The notes: a model not told the origin generated them from the sequence alone. A stretch of 64,000 nt of DNA from Ascaris suum (GCA_013433145.1 CM024190.1:1302001-1366000), one strand, 5' to 3'. Shown: positions 37,201-51,161, numbered from the stretch's first letter. Program-made: numbers and translations.

Positions 37201-39990
37201 TTAAAATGCTCTCCTCTCCGATGGTGCAACTTCTTACAAATAATTGCATCCAACGAAGCGCATAAATTGAGGCAACTCATGAGGGAAGAGAAGTACTATC
37301 GAGGTGCAAGATAGACATTCGTAAAATTTTATTACAATTCTTGGTCTAAGAATGGGCTCGTTCTATCAAGCAACAGAATAAGCTCGCTTGCACATGCCAC
37401 CTTAATCGGAAAGATAACACATGTTGCTTCACTGACCGAAAGTATCGAAAGATAGAAGCAGAAAAACACATGCAAAAACTCATCTTTCCGAGACATACAA
37501 TAATAACTAGGTGTTTTCAGCTTTTCACCACTTCACGTACATAATTTTCAGTTAATAAACAAACCTGACACATTTAATTAATAATACTCAACAAATTTCG
37601 ACCCCGTTTTTTTTGGGATTTAAAAATACGCATATTTTATTCGCTAAAGTTACCCGAATAAGATAACTTTCTCTGAAAATTGAATATGGAAAAGTATTCG
37701 GAAAAAAAAAATTTTTTTTTAATCGTAAGGAAAATGCCAGAAGTTTTTTCGCGCAATGCTGGATTTCAATAAAAATTCACTTCCAACGGATGCCTGAACG
37801 CCATTTCTATAGAGTGATTACCATCAACTTGGCAAAAAAAAAAAACCTTATCGATTCATGAATTTCTTCACGAAAGTTCGACATTCATTTTTCGTAGATA
37901 AATGAGAAAATTCGCTCTCAATTATCTTAGCATTAAATATTCATCACGTATGCGATATTTCACACGCTTTTTAAAACAATTTTGTTGTATAAAAAATTAC
38001 ACATTTTTGCATAATGTGTTACAATATGCTAATTTAGCTGCAAAGAGCGTTGCATAAACAGTGTTGTAGACTTAATATCATTAGCATATGCAGTAAATTC
38101 AATCAAGCAATATGAAGGTTTACCTGTGAAATTAAATCAACTAAAACAACGATCACATTACATATAGAGGTTTGGGTTTGCCATATTATGTGCTATTTAA
38201 GCAAGACTACAAATTTAAATGTTCTCAGAAGACTTTCGAATTGGAAGTTCTAGGAACGAAGAATAGTCCCAATGAGTTCCTCATGAAAACTTCCCCTCAA
38301 ATTCAGTTTATATTTTAGTTTGAAGAACAATAAAAAAAAAAAAAAAGATAGCATCTTATATTTCTTATATAGAAATTCGGTTTTTTTTTTTGAATTGAAT
38401 TGAAATTGTTATTTTGAATTTGAAATTGTAAATTTTTCAACAAATTTCTCTATGAAAATTCCAGAAAAATTTTTCCAAAAATTATCTGAAACAAAGATTT
38501 CGCGCATTCTGCGCCCCCCCATAAAATGATTAAGATGGCAGGGTTTTTTCTTTTTTGAACAAATTAGGCGTTGATCTGCTAGATGGATTCCTTAAATGCG
38601 CTCTCGATTAAACGACTAAAGTTGCCTTTAGACGAGATTATTTGAGGATAATGTATCAATGGCATTTGAAAACACATATGGCTGATGATTCATGGAAGAT
38701 GACTAATGTGCGAATGGGATGAGGCAGATATGCGATTATTTCTTCTCCGCAATCTAACTGTGAAAATTTTCCTAAATGTTCGAAAAAAATTTGCGAAAAT
38801 TTTACACTGGCGAGAAGAATTTTTATTTTGCTGGCTAAAATTCTGGAAACTACCTGAAACAATTTAGCGTAAACCTATAAATTCCCGTGAAGTTCTTCGC
38901 TCCCTTTTGATCACCACTTTCGTTAGTAAAGCTGTTATCACATATTCAAATGATGAATCGTGGTTTTGCTAGCAAACTCATTCAACCATAATTGTATCAA
39001 CGATTAAAATGATGTTTGCTTGCAATAAGATATGAGACATTAACAGATGAGGCAAGTAGTTGTTTAATAAAACTTGATAAAATTGGCAGAATCAACCGCA
39101 GATCGAGTTCGGTAACTGTGAAGTGCACGATTGTGTCGGTAACCCGATTGTTCAAATACTGTGGAATGCTTCCATCATATTAATTCATATCCATCGTTTC
39201 TCACAGAAGTTTCTTCATAAATTTATAGAATCGACGCATTTGGGAGGATTTTACCGAAATCGAATACGTATCCCGCTTCGCAGGATTTTTTTGGAAAGCT
39301 AGAGAAGATAGAAACCCAAAACGAAGATTAAACAACAAAGCATCCTTACACAGCCGTTAGTCTTCCTGCGCCCTTGGCTGTTTGTGAGCGGCTAACGATG
39401 CTAACTGACTACAGCATCGAGCCAGACAGCTGGCGGCAGCGAGTTTCGATCGCGTCTCACAATGTTTCATATTCTCACGTTGCTCTTTGGTCTTCTAACA
39501 AATGGTACCCATATCGGAGGCAATTAAAACACTTTAGAACGTTTCAAGATATGTTCATCTTGTCTATTCCTTATTGGTATGAAATGCTCATCGCACGGAT
39601 ATACTAAATGCTATCGCAACCCGATGAGACTACATCTTCATGGGTCCAACGCACACAGACAAATCCAGTCACAGTCTAAGACAATGTGAATTTCGAGCAA
39701 TGGGGACTGCTTACAAGTTTAACAACATTTTTTCATCGACATCGGTTTTCCGCATACCGTGCATGTATCTGCCTCCAGTAAATATCAACGAAATACCTAG
39801 CAAAGCATAAGACATTCTGTAAGCAAGAGAATGTCTAACTTATGCTTTTACATGGATTCCTATGTGACAGAGTATCTCAGATTATTTTTTCTTCTGCACG
39901 ACTGAAATTACCAGGGTCGCTATCCGCGTTAGCTGACTTAACTGAAGTTTGCTCGCGCTCTTGCACGTCACAGTTGAGAAAGACACTCGT
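34260..39990. other. Intronic stretch with a TG/CA palindromic microsatellite
   Basis: It holds the TG tract at 36380-36436 and A-runs near 37834 and 38333. The 113-codon plus ORF at 35286-35627 is within chance length, though CpG-containing; no domain was recognised. Confidence 0.5.
36380..36455. repeat. TG tract followed by inverted CA tract
   Basis: A degenerate (TG)n tract at 36380-36432 is followed after a short AT spacer by CGCACACATACAAAC. TGTATGTGTG and CACACATACA are complementary and could form a hairpin. Confidence 0.75.
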
Positions 39991-39999
39991 ACACAGAAA

Positions 40000-40400
40000 G
40001 CGAGATGCCACCCGCTACTCTCTCGACGGCAACTCAAGACTCTCTCTCTCTCATTCTTATCACTTCCCCCATTAGCGGCGCTCCGGTGATTTCCTTTATT
40101 AGCCGGTGCCAGTCACCTGCGAGCCAGGTGGAGAGAGTGGGGGACAGCGGGAGGAGGAATTCCACTCTGCCTATTCAACCCCTTTAGGAAAATAGCTGAG
40201 GACGAGCTAGAATATGCAAGGTTTCTCCTCACGATCCAAGAGATGATTCATTGGCTCGAGGGAGGAGTGCACGTCTCCACCTCTATCATTGCCTCTAATG
40301 TTGTGGCAGCGGCAGCCATCGGATGAGACACCACCATCACCACAATAGGATGCATCCCCACAGGCACTGGCTTGAATTTGAACAACCTTGCATAATCACA
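40000..40400. promoter_or_regulatory. CT-rich and GC-richer island
   Basis: A CT tract near 40028-40051 is followed by a GC-rich segment with GGCGCTCCGG and a CACCTGCGAGCCAGGTG palindrome-like E-box pair at about 40108-40124. The short ORFs here (60 codons plus, 70 minus) are unremarkable. It is listed as a compositional island only. Confidence 0.2.
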
Positions 40401-40460
40401 TGACCATAAGGTTATCTTGAAAAGTAATATGGTTTGTTGTACAGGACAGTAATCAGGCAA

Positions 40461-42130
40461 TATGCGTTTCTTAATCCACTGAGGAACTTACTGCAAGCAG
40501 CCTAATAAACATCTAAGCGAAAAAGAGCGCATTCTAAGAAAAACGAAAAGTCTCGACTCAGAAATTAAATCAAAAGTTTTTCAAAAGTACTTCCTGGAAT
40601 TAAGGCTAAAAAACAACGATCGATACGTAGACGGCACTTGAAATGCGATGACGTTGGGCGTTGCAGCCCATCAAACATAGAGGAAACTCGAAAAGCGACA
40701 TTGCAGCTATATTTATTAGCTCACCTCATTTAAATGAACAGGTTATAAAGCAGCTTCATTTGGAAAGATTCTCTAAATCGTTCAGCAATAAAAATTTTCC
40801 CTTCCATGAGGAATCTTCTTGAAATTTAAAGTCTAGAAAATAAATCCAACCATCCTCTGAAATAATTTTTCTTCTTACATCAATAAGTGCGAAAAAAAAA
40901 ACTGCCGCAATTTTGTAGAATCTCAAAATGTCGAATAAGTCATCTAGTATAAAGTAATTATAATTCAGTTGATGAAATTCTTTCGTATGTTGATTTTGTT
41001 CAACACAATAAGTGATGGTGACAGGTGTACGAAATGCTGATTCCATAAGAAAATAATTTCTGATATGATAAGTGTAAAGCATTGTTTTTTTAAAACTATA
41101 TTTGTAAGTAATGCAACGATGTGTACCGCTTCGGGTGACCATTTGTGAGAAAATTATTAGGTTTTACTTATAGAAATTCCCCACGTGAACAAAAAAAAGA
41201 TAGCCATTTTAAGAGTCTACAGACAAATCTCCGACACAGAAAAGTTTGCAAAAGCTTCGACTACATAAACATTTTGCATGAAAAACTTTCTTTCAATGTA
41301 GATCGAAATTATGTCCTCGAGAATCTTGAGGTCCATCTGTCCCAATAGACAAATAGGTAAACCGATACAAAGTAGAGACGTTCAGTGCAAAAGCGCAGGG
41401 AGCAGGGATAGAAGAATATGTGAGCATAAGAAAAAAATCCGAAGACATTGCGCCTTTTCAAACAGTTTTCAGTGCTTTATGCACTTGGCCATAGTGACTC
41501 ATAAACATTACAGTCTTTGATCTCAAGTCATTCTAAGACAGTTCCTCAAATATTTATTGCATTCAGTTGGTGAGACCCCAAATCGACAACACTGTATTAT
41601 TTAGATCTTAACATCGGCTTGAGATAAAAGACGACTTTTAGTTTAGCAGCTTCATTTCGATCGAAGAACTCATTCTGCCATGAAAAATTGAAATAGCAGG
41701 TTCTAAGAAAAGCTTATCGCAATTTTCGTAAAACGAATCTACTGATAAGGAATTCACTGTTCACAACCGAATTTGCAAATGAGAATAATAATGGCAATCG
41801 TATTTTCGAGCTATACATATTTGGAGTCCAAAACTCTAGATGCAAAATTTGTGTGTCGTTCCTTTAACATGTTCCACTCCATCTTCCTTAATTCCTAAAA
41901 TATGAAGTGGGGGAGGATTATTTAATGCATTTGCTCAAATGTTCTCAAAAATGCGACATACATGAGCGAGACATATGAGTCAGTCGAAGAACAAGCAATG
42001 AAAAGTCGTTGTGAAGCAATAATTCAAATCTGAAATAGGAAAAGCTTGTTCGCCAAGCAAATATGAGCTTCAGTTTGCGGGGACGCATTTTTAAAACGCA
42101 CGTGACCATTTGAAGGTGAATTTCTTTGTC
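40461..42130. other. Intronic stretch, nothing recognised
   Basis: AT-rich. The 128-codon minus ORF at 40756-41142 sits at about the chance maximum for this composition and has no recognisable domain or splice context that ties it to lin-29. Confidence 0.5.
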
Positions 42131-42132
42131 AG

Positions 42133-42259
42133 TCTGGACGGATGAGTGCTTCAGCGAGAGAAATATTGCTGATGCTGGACCTGCGACAATTCTTTCATCA
42201 GCCGCGGAGCATGGCACGCGGTTTCGGTGCACGTCAGAGGCCTCGGCTGAAGTATAGGG
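42133..42259 (+). CDS. Candidate plus-strand exon with good acceptor
   Basis: TTTCTTTGTCAG ends at 42132 and is a good nematode acceptor (cis or trans-splice). It is followed nine bases later by an in-frame ATG at 42142. The frame encodes about 39 residues up to a possible donor AGGG|GTAAC at 42259/42260. The product begins with Ser/Ala and a leucine-rich helix (REILLMLDLRQFF), then turns Arg/Gly-rich. The GC content is higher than in the flanks. No family was recognised and no partner exon was found, so this remains a hypothesis for a small nested gene. Confidence 0.2.
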
Positions 42260-43019
42260 GTAACTTTTTAGTCAAAATATATGAAATTTTCGAGAATAAA
42301 ACTCAGCGGCATTTCCGGCGCTAAACTGCGAAAGAGCTATCCGAACTCCTCCTCCAAGATTTCTTTCCTGCATCCGTCTTTGCCTTGGACAGTGAAATCC
42401 ACAATGCCAAAAATGCAACGATAAACTAGAAACTATGCTTGAGAATTGCATGAATGGTAAGTCGTGGCAACTTGCTAGCCGCTAGTTGGATAAAGTTCGA
42501 AGGTAATCAAATACCGCCACTGTGAGCGGGATGGCGCATAGATTGTTGAAGGTGGTCAGCAAGTAAATCTTCCTCTCCCATGCAACAATAAAAGGAAAGA
42601 CTATCTATTCTCAGTTCTTTGCTAATGCGATGCATCTTCTCATGATATTATTGCTGAGCTATCTCGAAAGATATAAAGTATGCAATATCAAAGAGCCATA
42701 ACAAAGTACTCATGAATTATAAAGGACATTTTGGGCTCATCTTGATATCTGTATTGGAGTGCCCACTAAATATTAAAAAAGCATAATGGAAATGAAATGT
42801 GCCACAAATTGATTTTTCAACATTTATTCGCTCAGTTAAAAGGCTTGCTCTTCCATAGTAGCAGATATATCTTGTACATTCGCGAGCGAAATACTGCTAA
42901 TAATGCCAGCTAGATAAGCTTCATTTTGCGTCTACGAAAGATCTTTTTTTGCCATTTTTTGACACATAAACGCACATAAAAGTACAAAAAAAGGTGCCAT
43001 AAAAGAGCGATCATATAGC

Positions 43020-43270
43020 ATGCGCCGTTAGACATGAATTCACGGCTTTTTTGTAGCCTCGCGAGCAGAAGTCTTTTTTTCCGAGTGTTTTTCAGACAGA
43101 GACACTCTTTGAAAATAGATAATGCGCGCTGGTGCCAATCAACGCCCCTCCCTTAATGCAAATAGCGCTACTGACACGTAAGCGGCTTAAAAATGCATGC
43201 GCCACCATTTCCGGTGCCGATGCTAGCTGACACACGGATGTAGAATTGAAGCCTCGTAAGCGAAGTATAA
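43020..43270. promoter_or_regulatory. GC-richer patch with octamer motif
   Basis: It contains a perfect POU-type octamer ATGCAAAT at 43156-43163 next to a CCCCTCCC box and several GCGC steps, in AT-rich surroundings. It has no ORF. Possible enhancer; motif evidence only. Confidence 0.2.
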
Positions 43271-44331
43271 CAGAAAGCAGAGAGTAGCAAGGGATGGGTA
43301 GTTGAATCGTGTGGACTACGGAGTGTTCATAAAATCCATTTTACTGAGCAATAAAACAGTAGACCAGACCAACAGCCGCAGATTCTCTTCCGTGATTAAG
43401 GGGAACAATTTCCTCACAATCAAACATAACATAAATGTGGCAGTAATACCTACCTAGTTGTACCGACCAATAAAGATCGCACTGAATGAGTGCGCATACT
43501 GGCAACAACCACAGAATCTATTTTCGTACATTCGTGGCGAACTTTGCCTTCAGAATTTTCGAACCTCTGCATTTCGATTTAGTGCCTTCAACCAAACTGT
43601 ATAAATTTTGCAATTTATCACGAAAACCGACGCACTGGAATAAAACTATTAGGTTTTATGAGTCGAAGATCGAAAAAGCAGGCAGTGCCTTGAGCGTGTC
43701 AAGCTCAAAAGCTAGGACTGGTGCCACGATCATCGCTCGTTGGTATTAACAAGCGGCATCTACGTGGACGAGTTTAATCTTGTAGCATCAACGATCGTCA
43801 CCTATTACTGTATTATTTTATACCTCTCTCTTTCAAACAGCATCTATCACGTGTCAGATCGCTCCAAAAAAATGATGCCATATTGAAAGTCATCAAATTG
43901 ATGAGTGCATACAACGGTAACATCACCTCTAGTAATCAGGCCTTGAAACGTAAAACGCGTTTATGATCTCCAAATGACCGATTGTTTTAACATACCCGTT
44001 GAAAGGAGAAAGCGATCGGCAAAGTTCAGTGAGTCGATTTAATTCACATAAATCGCATTCACACCTAAGCCCATGAAAATGGCCAAAAGAGGCATAGCAA
44101 CCGCTCAAAACGCTCAAGTAATCCTGGGTTAACTAAATGAGCAGAATAAACATTATATTTCTTATTGGCTGCTTTTTCGACGAATATTTCCAGTAAATTT
44201 AGACGTCATTTGTGGTCAGCAGCAGTCTCAAAGAGATTTTCATTCAAGGTGTGACGATTACAATGTTTTATAGGCCATTATTTGAAAGTAAATCAATCTT
44301 TGTAAGATATGTAAGATTCATAAAACAATTT

Positions 44332-44353
44332 CCTCAATGACACCTCAATGACA
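44332..44353. repeat. Two-copy tandem repeat, period 11
   Basis: CCTCAATGACA occurs twice in a row. Confidence 0.8.
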
Positions 44354-46852
44354 CCTTGATGCTATCCATAGTCGACTACAGCATTAATTTATTCAGCTTA
44401 CAATAGAAAAATTCGATGGATAGATGAGAAGTGAATGCTGGGGCCCAAAAAAAAGGTGTTATTATTGATTCTCGTTAGCCAGTGCCGAGAAAATTATTCA
44501 GGGCAATGAAATAAATCGCTATGATTTCTCCTTGAAATGCCACTATGTGTATACAAACGTTTTCGAGAAGGGCAAAGCGCTTTCGAAATGAAAAAATCAT
44601 TAGATGAATAATATTTGCATATTGAAACGAAGCCGCAAAAGTTAGCCACATTACAAGAAAATAGTTTCCGTCGCTAATTCTACGTGAATGTTGTAAGATT
44701 TGAGCACGATCTTTGCTCTTTTTTTTTTCGACTTGTAGGAATTTTCAACACTTCGAATTGCTTCTGAAGTTAACTCTATTTTAAAACCAAAAGCAATCCT
44801 CCCAAGAAAATGATGCATTACTTTTCTGATGTTAGCATGAAGTGATAAATTAGCAGGAATGAATTCTACGGCGCTGCCGTCGAAGTTAAAGGTTTCCACA
44901 TCGTCAGAGTAATATTAGCGTTGATATGCCAACAATAATTTACAGCATCATTCTAATGATCTTGCATTAATATTATCGTAGAATATGTTCAACAGTTAGG
45001 CTATATCATAGAATATGCACAAATGAAATTAAAAATGCGCGCAATTTGCATCAACGATACACTGTGTAAACGAGCGCAAACGATGGAAGATTTATGAGTA
45101 TAGAAAGTAAGTACAAGATGTTTCAATGAGAAAAATGCGCACTTAACATATCGTACGAGACAACACAGCACACTTCCTGGTGCATGTGTACTTGAAATGC
45201 CATTCGTGTGAGGTTCCTTCTAAAGGGAATATCTGCACTTTTCTATAGCTTTCATAGAAAATAAGCCAGCTAAATCTCGAATTCCGCTCATATATAAATA
45301 CACATCATTCACTCTCCTTTCACCTCCCCTCATCCCTTCCCCTTATCACCCTCACATTGCTTATACTACTTAATCCTCCTTGTGAGTACCTTATTTCTCT
45401 ACAGTGTTATACTTTTAATCGTTCACGGTTATTGCACTCAATGATCGCTTGATGTCTAAAATACCTCAGAGTTAACGTCGAAATATCTCAAAATAAGTTG
45501 GAAGTTTTTATCGACGAAATTTTCATCAAAGTTGTTTTAACGAAACATTATAAAAGAGAGTTTAATAAGAAATGAGTTATAATAACAAAAGAGGCGAAAT
45601 ATTAGCTATGGAGTATTCTTTGTTTTTTATTATCCTTTGTCGCTAAAGGTGAGATTAAAAAATAGCAAAGTTTTTAGAGACATTTAAGAAGCGTTATCGT
45701 TTAAGAAAAAGTGTTATTACATCATAATGAAAAAAAAAAAGGGAATGCACAAAGATCACGCAAAATTTTGTTTTCAATAGTACATGAGATTATTAAAATA
45801 TAGATCCTATGTTGCTGATAATGTTAGCCGACGTTCAACGTTGTTGAAAACCTGCACCGCAAATCAAACTCATATCTTAAGAGGAATAAAGAGATCATTC
45901 ATGTTGTTGATGCCTACAGCTGAGATCTTATCACTCGATATGCGTACAAAAATTAAATGCCACACTTTGCGACTTAAGAAAATATGAACTATCAGAGTGA
46001 ATTTGAATATAGCGAGGCAAAAAAAAAAAACAACTCTTACAAATAGAGCGAACGAAACGAATACGGAATTATTTTAACTCAATTTTTCTCGCTAAAATTC
46101 GTCCCTGTATTGGAAAAATGCAAGTTCATGGAGGAAGACTGGAAGCAATATTTGAAAAACAACAAGATCAATAAAACATTCTGAAACGAATGACTGCAAT
46201 GCTGCAGCTTTCAGTGGTCAGCCATCATGGGCAATTAAAAAGATCGCAGAAAACGCAACCAATCGATTGGGTCATTTGGTCATCGAATTGGACGCTGGAC
46301 AATATTTTTGAAAAAAAGTGCACCAACTGAGCGAAGATGGAGACGACAATGCATTTTTTTTTTGTTAGTATAGCAGACAGGAAAAAAGTAGCAAAAGAAC
46401 AACGAAAAAGGAGAAATTCGGAAATGGGAAGAGAAAAAGAGAGTCGATGATGCGTGGGAGCAGCTGTAAAGTGCGACACGAATATTCCGAACAAAACAAG
46501 TCAAGCGAAACACCTACACCTATACAGAGCTGAGAGGACTGCACACTTTTAGGGATGCGTCCCAAGTGAGGGGAACTGGATCTCTCAATTTTTCTCCATT
46601 ACTCTTCACAGTCTATATCGCTCAAAACGAGGCTCCAGCTCTGTAAAGCTGAGGCCTCGATCTGGCCGATGATATTATGTTCAATTTCAGTATGAGGAAT
46701 TTTTTTGCCATGTTTGAAAAAATGTGACCATCCTTTCAAATAATTAAGGGAACGAAGATGGCATTGAGAAGACAGTTGGAAAGCAACAAAACTTGAGAAC
46801 GGTCGTCAAGCATCAAAATTATAAAAACTAAGAGAATTGCAGAAAACGATTT

Positions 46853-46870
46853 AAAAAAAAAAAAAAAAAA
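46853..46870. repeat. Poly-A run of 18
   Basis: Uninterrupted A homopolymer. Confidence 0.9.
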
Positions 46871-49349
46871 CAACTGCGGCTTACTTCTTCAGCTTCACTG
46901 ATTCACGAATCAAATTATACAATAATTGGAAGCGTTCATTGAACAACTCATAAGCACATACACATTTGACAGCTAACTTCCAATGGATCATCACGAAGTG
47001 AAAGCAAATAATCATTTCATTAATCAGTCATCATCAGCTCCCCAAATCTCTCATCTCTCTCCTTTTGGTCTTTCGTTTTTCGAGAATCAAAGAGCATATA
47101 TTGAAGAAAAAAAGAAAAAAAAAATTGCAACTGGACGCTGGAAAGTGAAACTAGATCGTAATAGAAGTTGCATCGATAAAATCCCTTTCATTAATGGCAG
47201 TTGCCTTCATGCTTTCCCTAAATGAAGCAGTCAACACTCCGCTTAGACAAAAATTTTTGCAAAAAGTTGCACCGAAACGAACGAAGTACAAAGCACGTCT
47301 GGAATGATTTTCGGGACAAATATCACTCTTTAGAGAGACCAAGAAATTAAACTGCATAAGATGGATCCCGACATTAATGGCGAAGAATATAAAGAAATTC
47401 AATCAGGTGGGCGAAGAGTTCAGCATGTGTGTGAAAAAAAAGAAGTTTGCAAACAATGTTGTGCTTTCAGGTATCAAGAGTTAAAAACAAGAGAAAGCCG
47501 TAGGCTTGATGCGAAACCATCAAGAACAATTAGGGAAAATGTAAAATTACCCAGGATTGAAATAGCAGCAAACCCACCAAAACAATCGATTTGGCCCCAG
47601 GAATCCTCTTGTTAATGAACGTCGGCATGGCGCAATTCTTTCGGAAATCTTTGAAAACTCTCAGCTAAATCAAAGGGACGGGTATTCTCTCATTCCAGCA
47701 TAACAACGAAAGAACACATCTCCACCGTTAACCTAGTCAACGTTTTACAAGCAAGCAGGATCAACCCTTAAGAGAGAATGTTTTGAACAATCAAGACTGC
47801 CGGCTAGAAATTAATGCCACACGTGATGATATGAAAGTCCGTTCACTGAATGGCGAAATGGTGCCAAACGAATCGGCTGATTGATAAACGAAACTTTGTT
47901 GTTTCTTCAGCGTAATTAAGAGGTAAATTTTACAAATAATGTTTAAGCTTACACGTTTTATATAGGATAAACACATACATCTTGTTACACTATAAAAACG
48001 AAATATTCCACCAAATTCGAGTAATAGAATTTGTTGGACTGTTCGTTTTTCTGTCGCGCGAATCATTCATCTAGTTAACTGTGGATGCGCGAAGAGAAAA
48101 GTTCTATTGGATGGTGGTGTGTTAGACATTCGCTAGCCAACTGCCAGCAATGGCCAAAAATGGAGATGCAAAACTGATTCAAACGGAAGAATTCTAAAAG
48201 ACGCTTAAAAATTGTTCTAAAATTTGAAAAGATCAGCGATATCCGTTTTTTTTAAGGAGTGGAAATAAACAATCTTTCGAAATTAATACATAAAAGTATC
48301 TATTAGACCAACGATAACATTATCCGGTGATATGAGACATTTATGCGATCGAATTTATTTTTATATTCATATAGGAAATAGTCAATACAACATTCTGTTT
48401 AGCAATAAAACAATGTGGTTTTATTTTTTATTTTTTTATTTTTTGAAATTCCAATAAAATAATTCAAAATTTAAAGGCATACCACTCAAGATAAATGTTT
48501 ATGAAGTTCACATCGTAATAGTGGATGAAATTCGCCAAATCGGCAATATAGTTATTCAAATGAGGATTTTGATATGATCTGAGGCAACAACTTCATATGC
48601 CTTTAGCTTGACGTTGAATACACTTTGGCATATGTGTGTGCTATAGTGTGAGTGCTGCTGAAGTGAAATAAAGCTAAGCGCCACAAACTCTGAACGAGCA
48701 AAAGCATTCATATCAAATGTTTACTTAGCAAACGCTTCGACTTTCATGTGCATTATCGTTGTGTATTATTTCATCTAAAAAGCAACAAAAAAAAAAGAGA
48801 GAGACAAACCCCGATAAAGCATTAATGCAGTAAAATTGCTGTTAAACGTCGCTGAATGCTATAAGCGAGTTGCCAAATCCACTTTTCAGTGAACAACCAT
48901 ATAAAGTTGGTCCTTAGGAAATAGAAAGGATGGCAGAAATATTGAACTCATCAGAGAAGCCATACTCTATTCATTTAGTCTTCAGCTTTGATAGCATCGT
49001 TTTGCGAAGCCCCACCGAAAATTGTGAGCTTTTCCTTCCCCATCATTCATCGTTGCATCTTCCGACACATTTACACTGAGTTTATTTCAAGGCTCATGAA
49101 CGGAAAACTTTAAAGACGCTGAAAAAATCTTAGAAAAGTCATTAGGCATAGGCAAACACCGCTCGCATAAAAGTGCATCACAATGATATCATCTCATTGA
49201 GAGAATCAGCTCTTCCCTAATGTAGTTCTTAAGGTCCCTCGATGAAATACTTCGCAGAACAAGGCAGCCATTCGCATGTGCATTTTTAAGTTTTGATGAG
49301 GAAAAAAACAGGCACAACAGAAAAAACAAGCGCTATTTGATGATTTGAA

Positions 49350-49890
49350 ATAATATAGTTGAGAGATGCGAAAGAGTGGCCAAGTGACCGGCAGAGTGAC
49401 CAAACGATAAAAGAAAGCGAATCGCGCTCAGTTTATTTGCAGGGAGAAATGAAGTGCACTCGTGCGCTAAACAACAGCTGGTCAATAGTGCACCCGAAAT
49501 TGAGGCGTTCGCGTTCGGTGCTGGCACGACGAGTCAGTCGGTCGTTGGTTTTGTTGCATTGTGTGGCGTGCCCAAGTAGCGGCGTGCACTGCTGCAGCAC
49601 TACGTCCGAATCGTCGTCGTCGTCGGCGATGAGGGGAGAGTGGCGCAGCGACGCTCGGCCGCCGTCAACTATGGTGCCCCGTCGCGAAGGTACTCCCGGC
49701 TGGCTGCGTGCCAGCCTCCGGTTGTGTGCCCCAAACAATCATGTACCACCCCGAGACGTTTTTTGTGCACTTTCGCCGAAAAAAAAAACTGGCACACGCA
49801 CGCACGCTCACAACCATCGACCGACGCACATCCAGCCGCCTGATCACCAAGCCAGCGACGCTCTCATATACACTGAGCACGGCTAAACAG
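49350..49890. promoter_or_regulatory. Strongest CpG-rich island in the window
   Basis: About 400 bases (49500-49880) are dense in CpG, including a (CGT)n/(CGA)n trinucleotide tract near 49608-49625 that reads as an Asp run on minus and a Ser run on plus. Long ORFs overlap on both strands: 175 codons on plus from 49359, and about 100 codons on each of two minus frames. This pattern is expected when GC-rich sequence lacks stops, so the strand of any coding is undecided. The minus frame (DDDDD followed by SDVVLQQCTPLLG) looks the more protein-like and has the lin-29 orientation, but I found no convincing donor. The island lies 4.5 kb downstream of the 54.4-kb lin-29 exon and is a candidate internal promoter or first exon. 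Confidence 0.35.
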
Positions 49891-49979
49891 TCCGTATTGC
49901 GGCAAGCGCCCGAACAGCTGCGTTTTTTTTTCTGACGAGAGCAAAGAACTGAATGCACATAGTCGCGTTGTTTCTATAT

Positions 49980-51010
49980 GGCTTGTTGCCGGTCTATTAC
50001 CTCATTGCTGGATGCGAAAGGCGGTGAAAGTACGTTAGACGGAAGATCATGCCTGCTGCGATCTGCCCCGTATACCGATGAAACTAAAAGGACGTTAACA
50101 TTAACTTATTGGCTGCGTTTTTGCAAACAGCACTGGCATCGTTCGAAGGCCAAAAAAAGGATAGCAGAGTGCTGATAAAGAAATGCAACATTGGAGAAGC
50201 CTAGTTGGTTTTGAAACGAGGAATTCGGCATACGAATATACGACATGCACACTAAGTTTATGGAAAAGGTCACTCTTTTTTAAGCTGCATTTGAGGCAGC
50301 ATTAGGATGGACTTTCGGAACGACGCCCGACAAGGATGCCGAATCACAGAGGCGCCAATAGTCTTTTCTTATCAAATCCTAAGCAAACTGAGATAATGTG
50401 ATCTTCGCGTTAGTGAATAGAAATTGATGTACTTTTACAAGGACTAAAACACTAAAAGGTCGTTAATCAACTTAAATCGTAACAGCAGGTGCATAATGGT
50501 ACTATCAGGAAAGAATATTTCATTGGTTTCATTCCCTATTCAGACTCTGCGATATTCCATTCGTGAATTACCTGTGTGAATTTCACACTGCCTATAAAAC
50601 AATAGCTTTATTGTAAGCATTTTTGTTATCTTCTAACTCTAATTTTGAAAGAGTAACTCATATATGAAGTACGACTGCTTTATTTTGTTTTCCCGCTAGC
50701 GATACAAATCCATAAAGGAAACAATTAGCTCTTTAATGCAAATCACTGTTGAGCAAAGGGAATCCAGAGACTTCCAACGATCGGCGTAATTCTCGCATTC
50801 GATATTCTTTGAAAATTTGTGCAGATGTGACTTATAGAGAGTGAGAAATTTATTTCGCGAAAACACTGTTGTGAAATACCGTTGAGCTTTCTACCCTGAC
50901 TCCTCCCCCTTTCCTCGTCCTGCCTCCTTCAACAACTACCGAAACCTGCAGAATCGATGCAGTTTGTCGCCAACGAACCTCCTGAGCCTAAATCTATGCA
51001 GTTCATTTTT
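49980..51010. other. Intronic stretch, nothing recognised
   Basis: AT-rich with a pyrimidine-rich tract at about 50888-50935; no convincing ORF. Confidence 0.5.
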
Positions 51011-51013
51011 TAG

Positions 51014-51161
51014 GGATGAAGTTTACTTAAGATTGAACCAGTGTGTAGAATTCCTTAGGAAAGTTTATATAATATCTGTGGTGAAGGGTCAGAAGATTCG
51101 AGAAGCCCGCATAAAACAGATGCCTCTACAGAAAAAAGTCCACAGCAAAAATTTTGTGTAA
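51014..51161 (+). CDS. Candidate plus-strand terminal exon
   Basis: CATTTTTTAG ends at 51013 and is a good acceptor. The frame that follows (one leftover base, then 48 codons and TAA) gives a basic, helix-prone peptide with an EFLRKVYIISVVKGQKIREARIKQ-like stretch (rough residues 14-35). It has no recognised family and no upstream exon was found. More protein-like short frames follow at 51410-51860 on the same strand, but with no consistent splice phases. Weak. Confidence 0.15.

Larger units (their letters stand above)
42260..49350. other. Intronic stretch with one octamer-containing patch
   Basis: It includes the patch at 43.0-43.3 kb (listed separately), a two-copy 11-base repeat at 44332-44353, a CT-rich tract at about 45307-45355 and an 18-base A-run at 46853-46870. 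ORFs here (the longest about 90 codons, including 43486-43749 plus) have no recognised domain. Confidence 0.5.
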
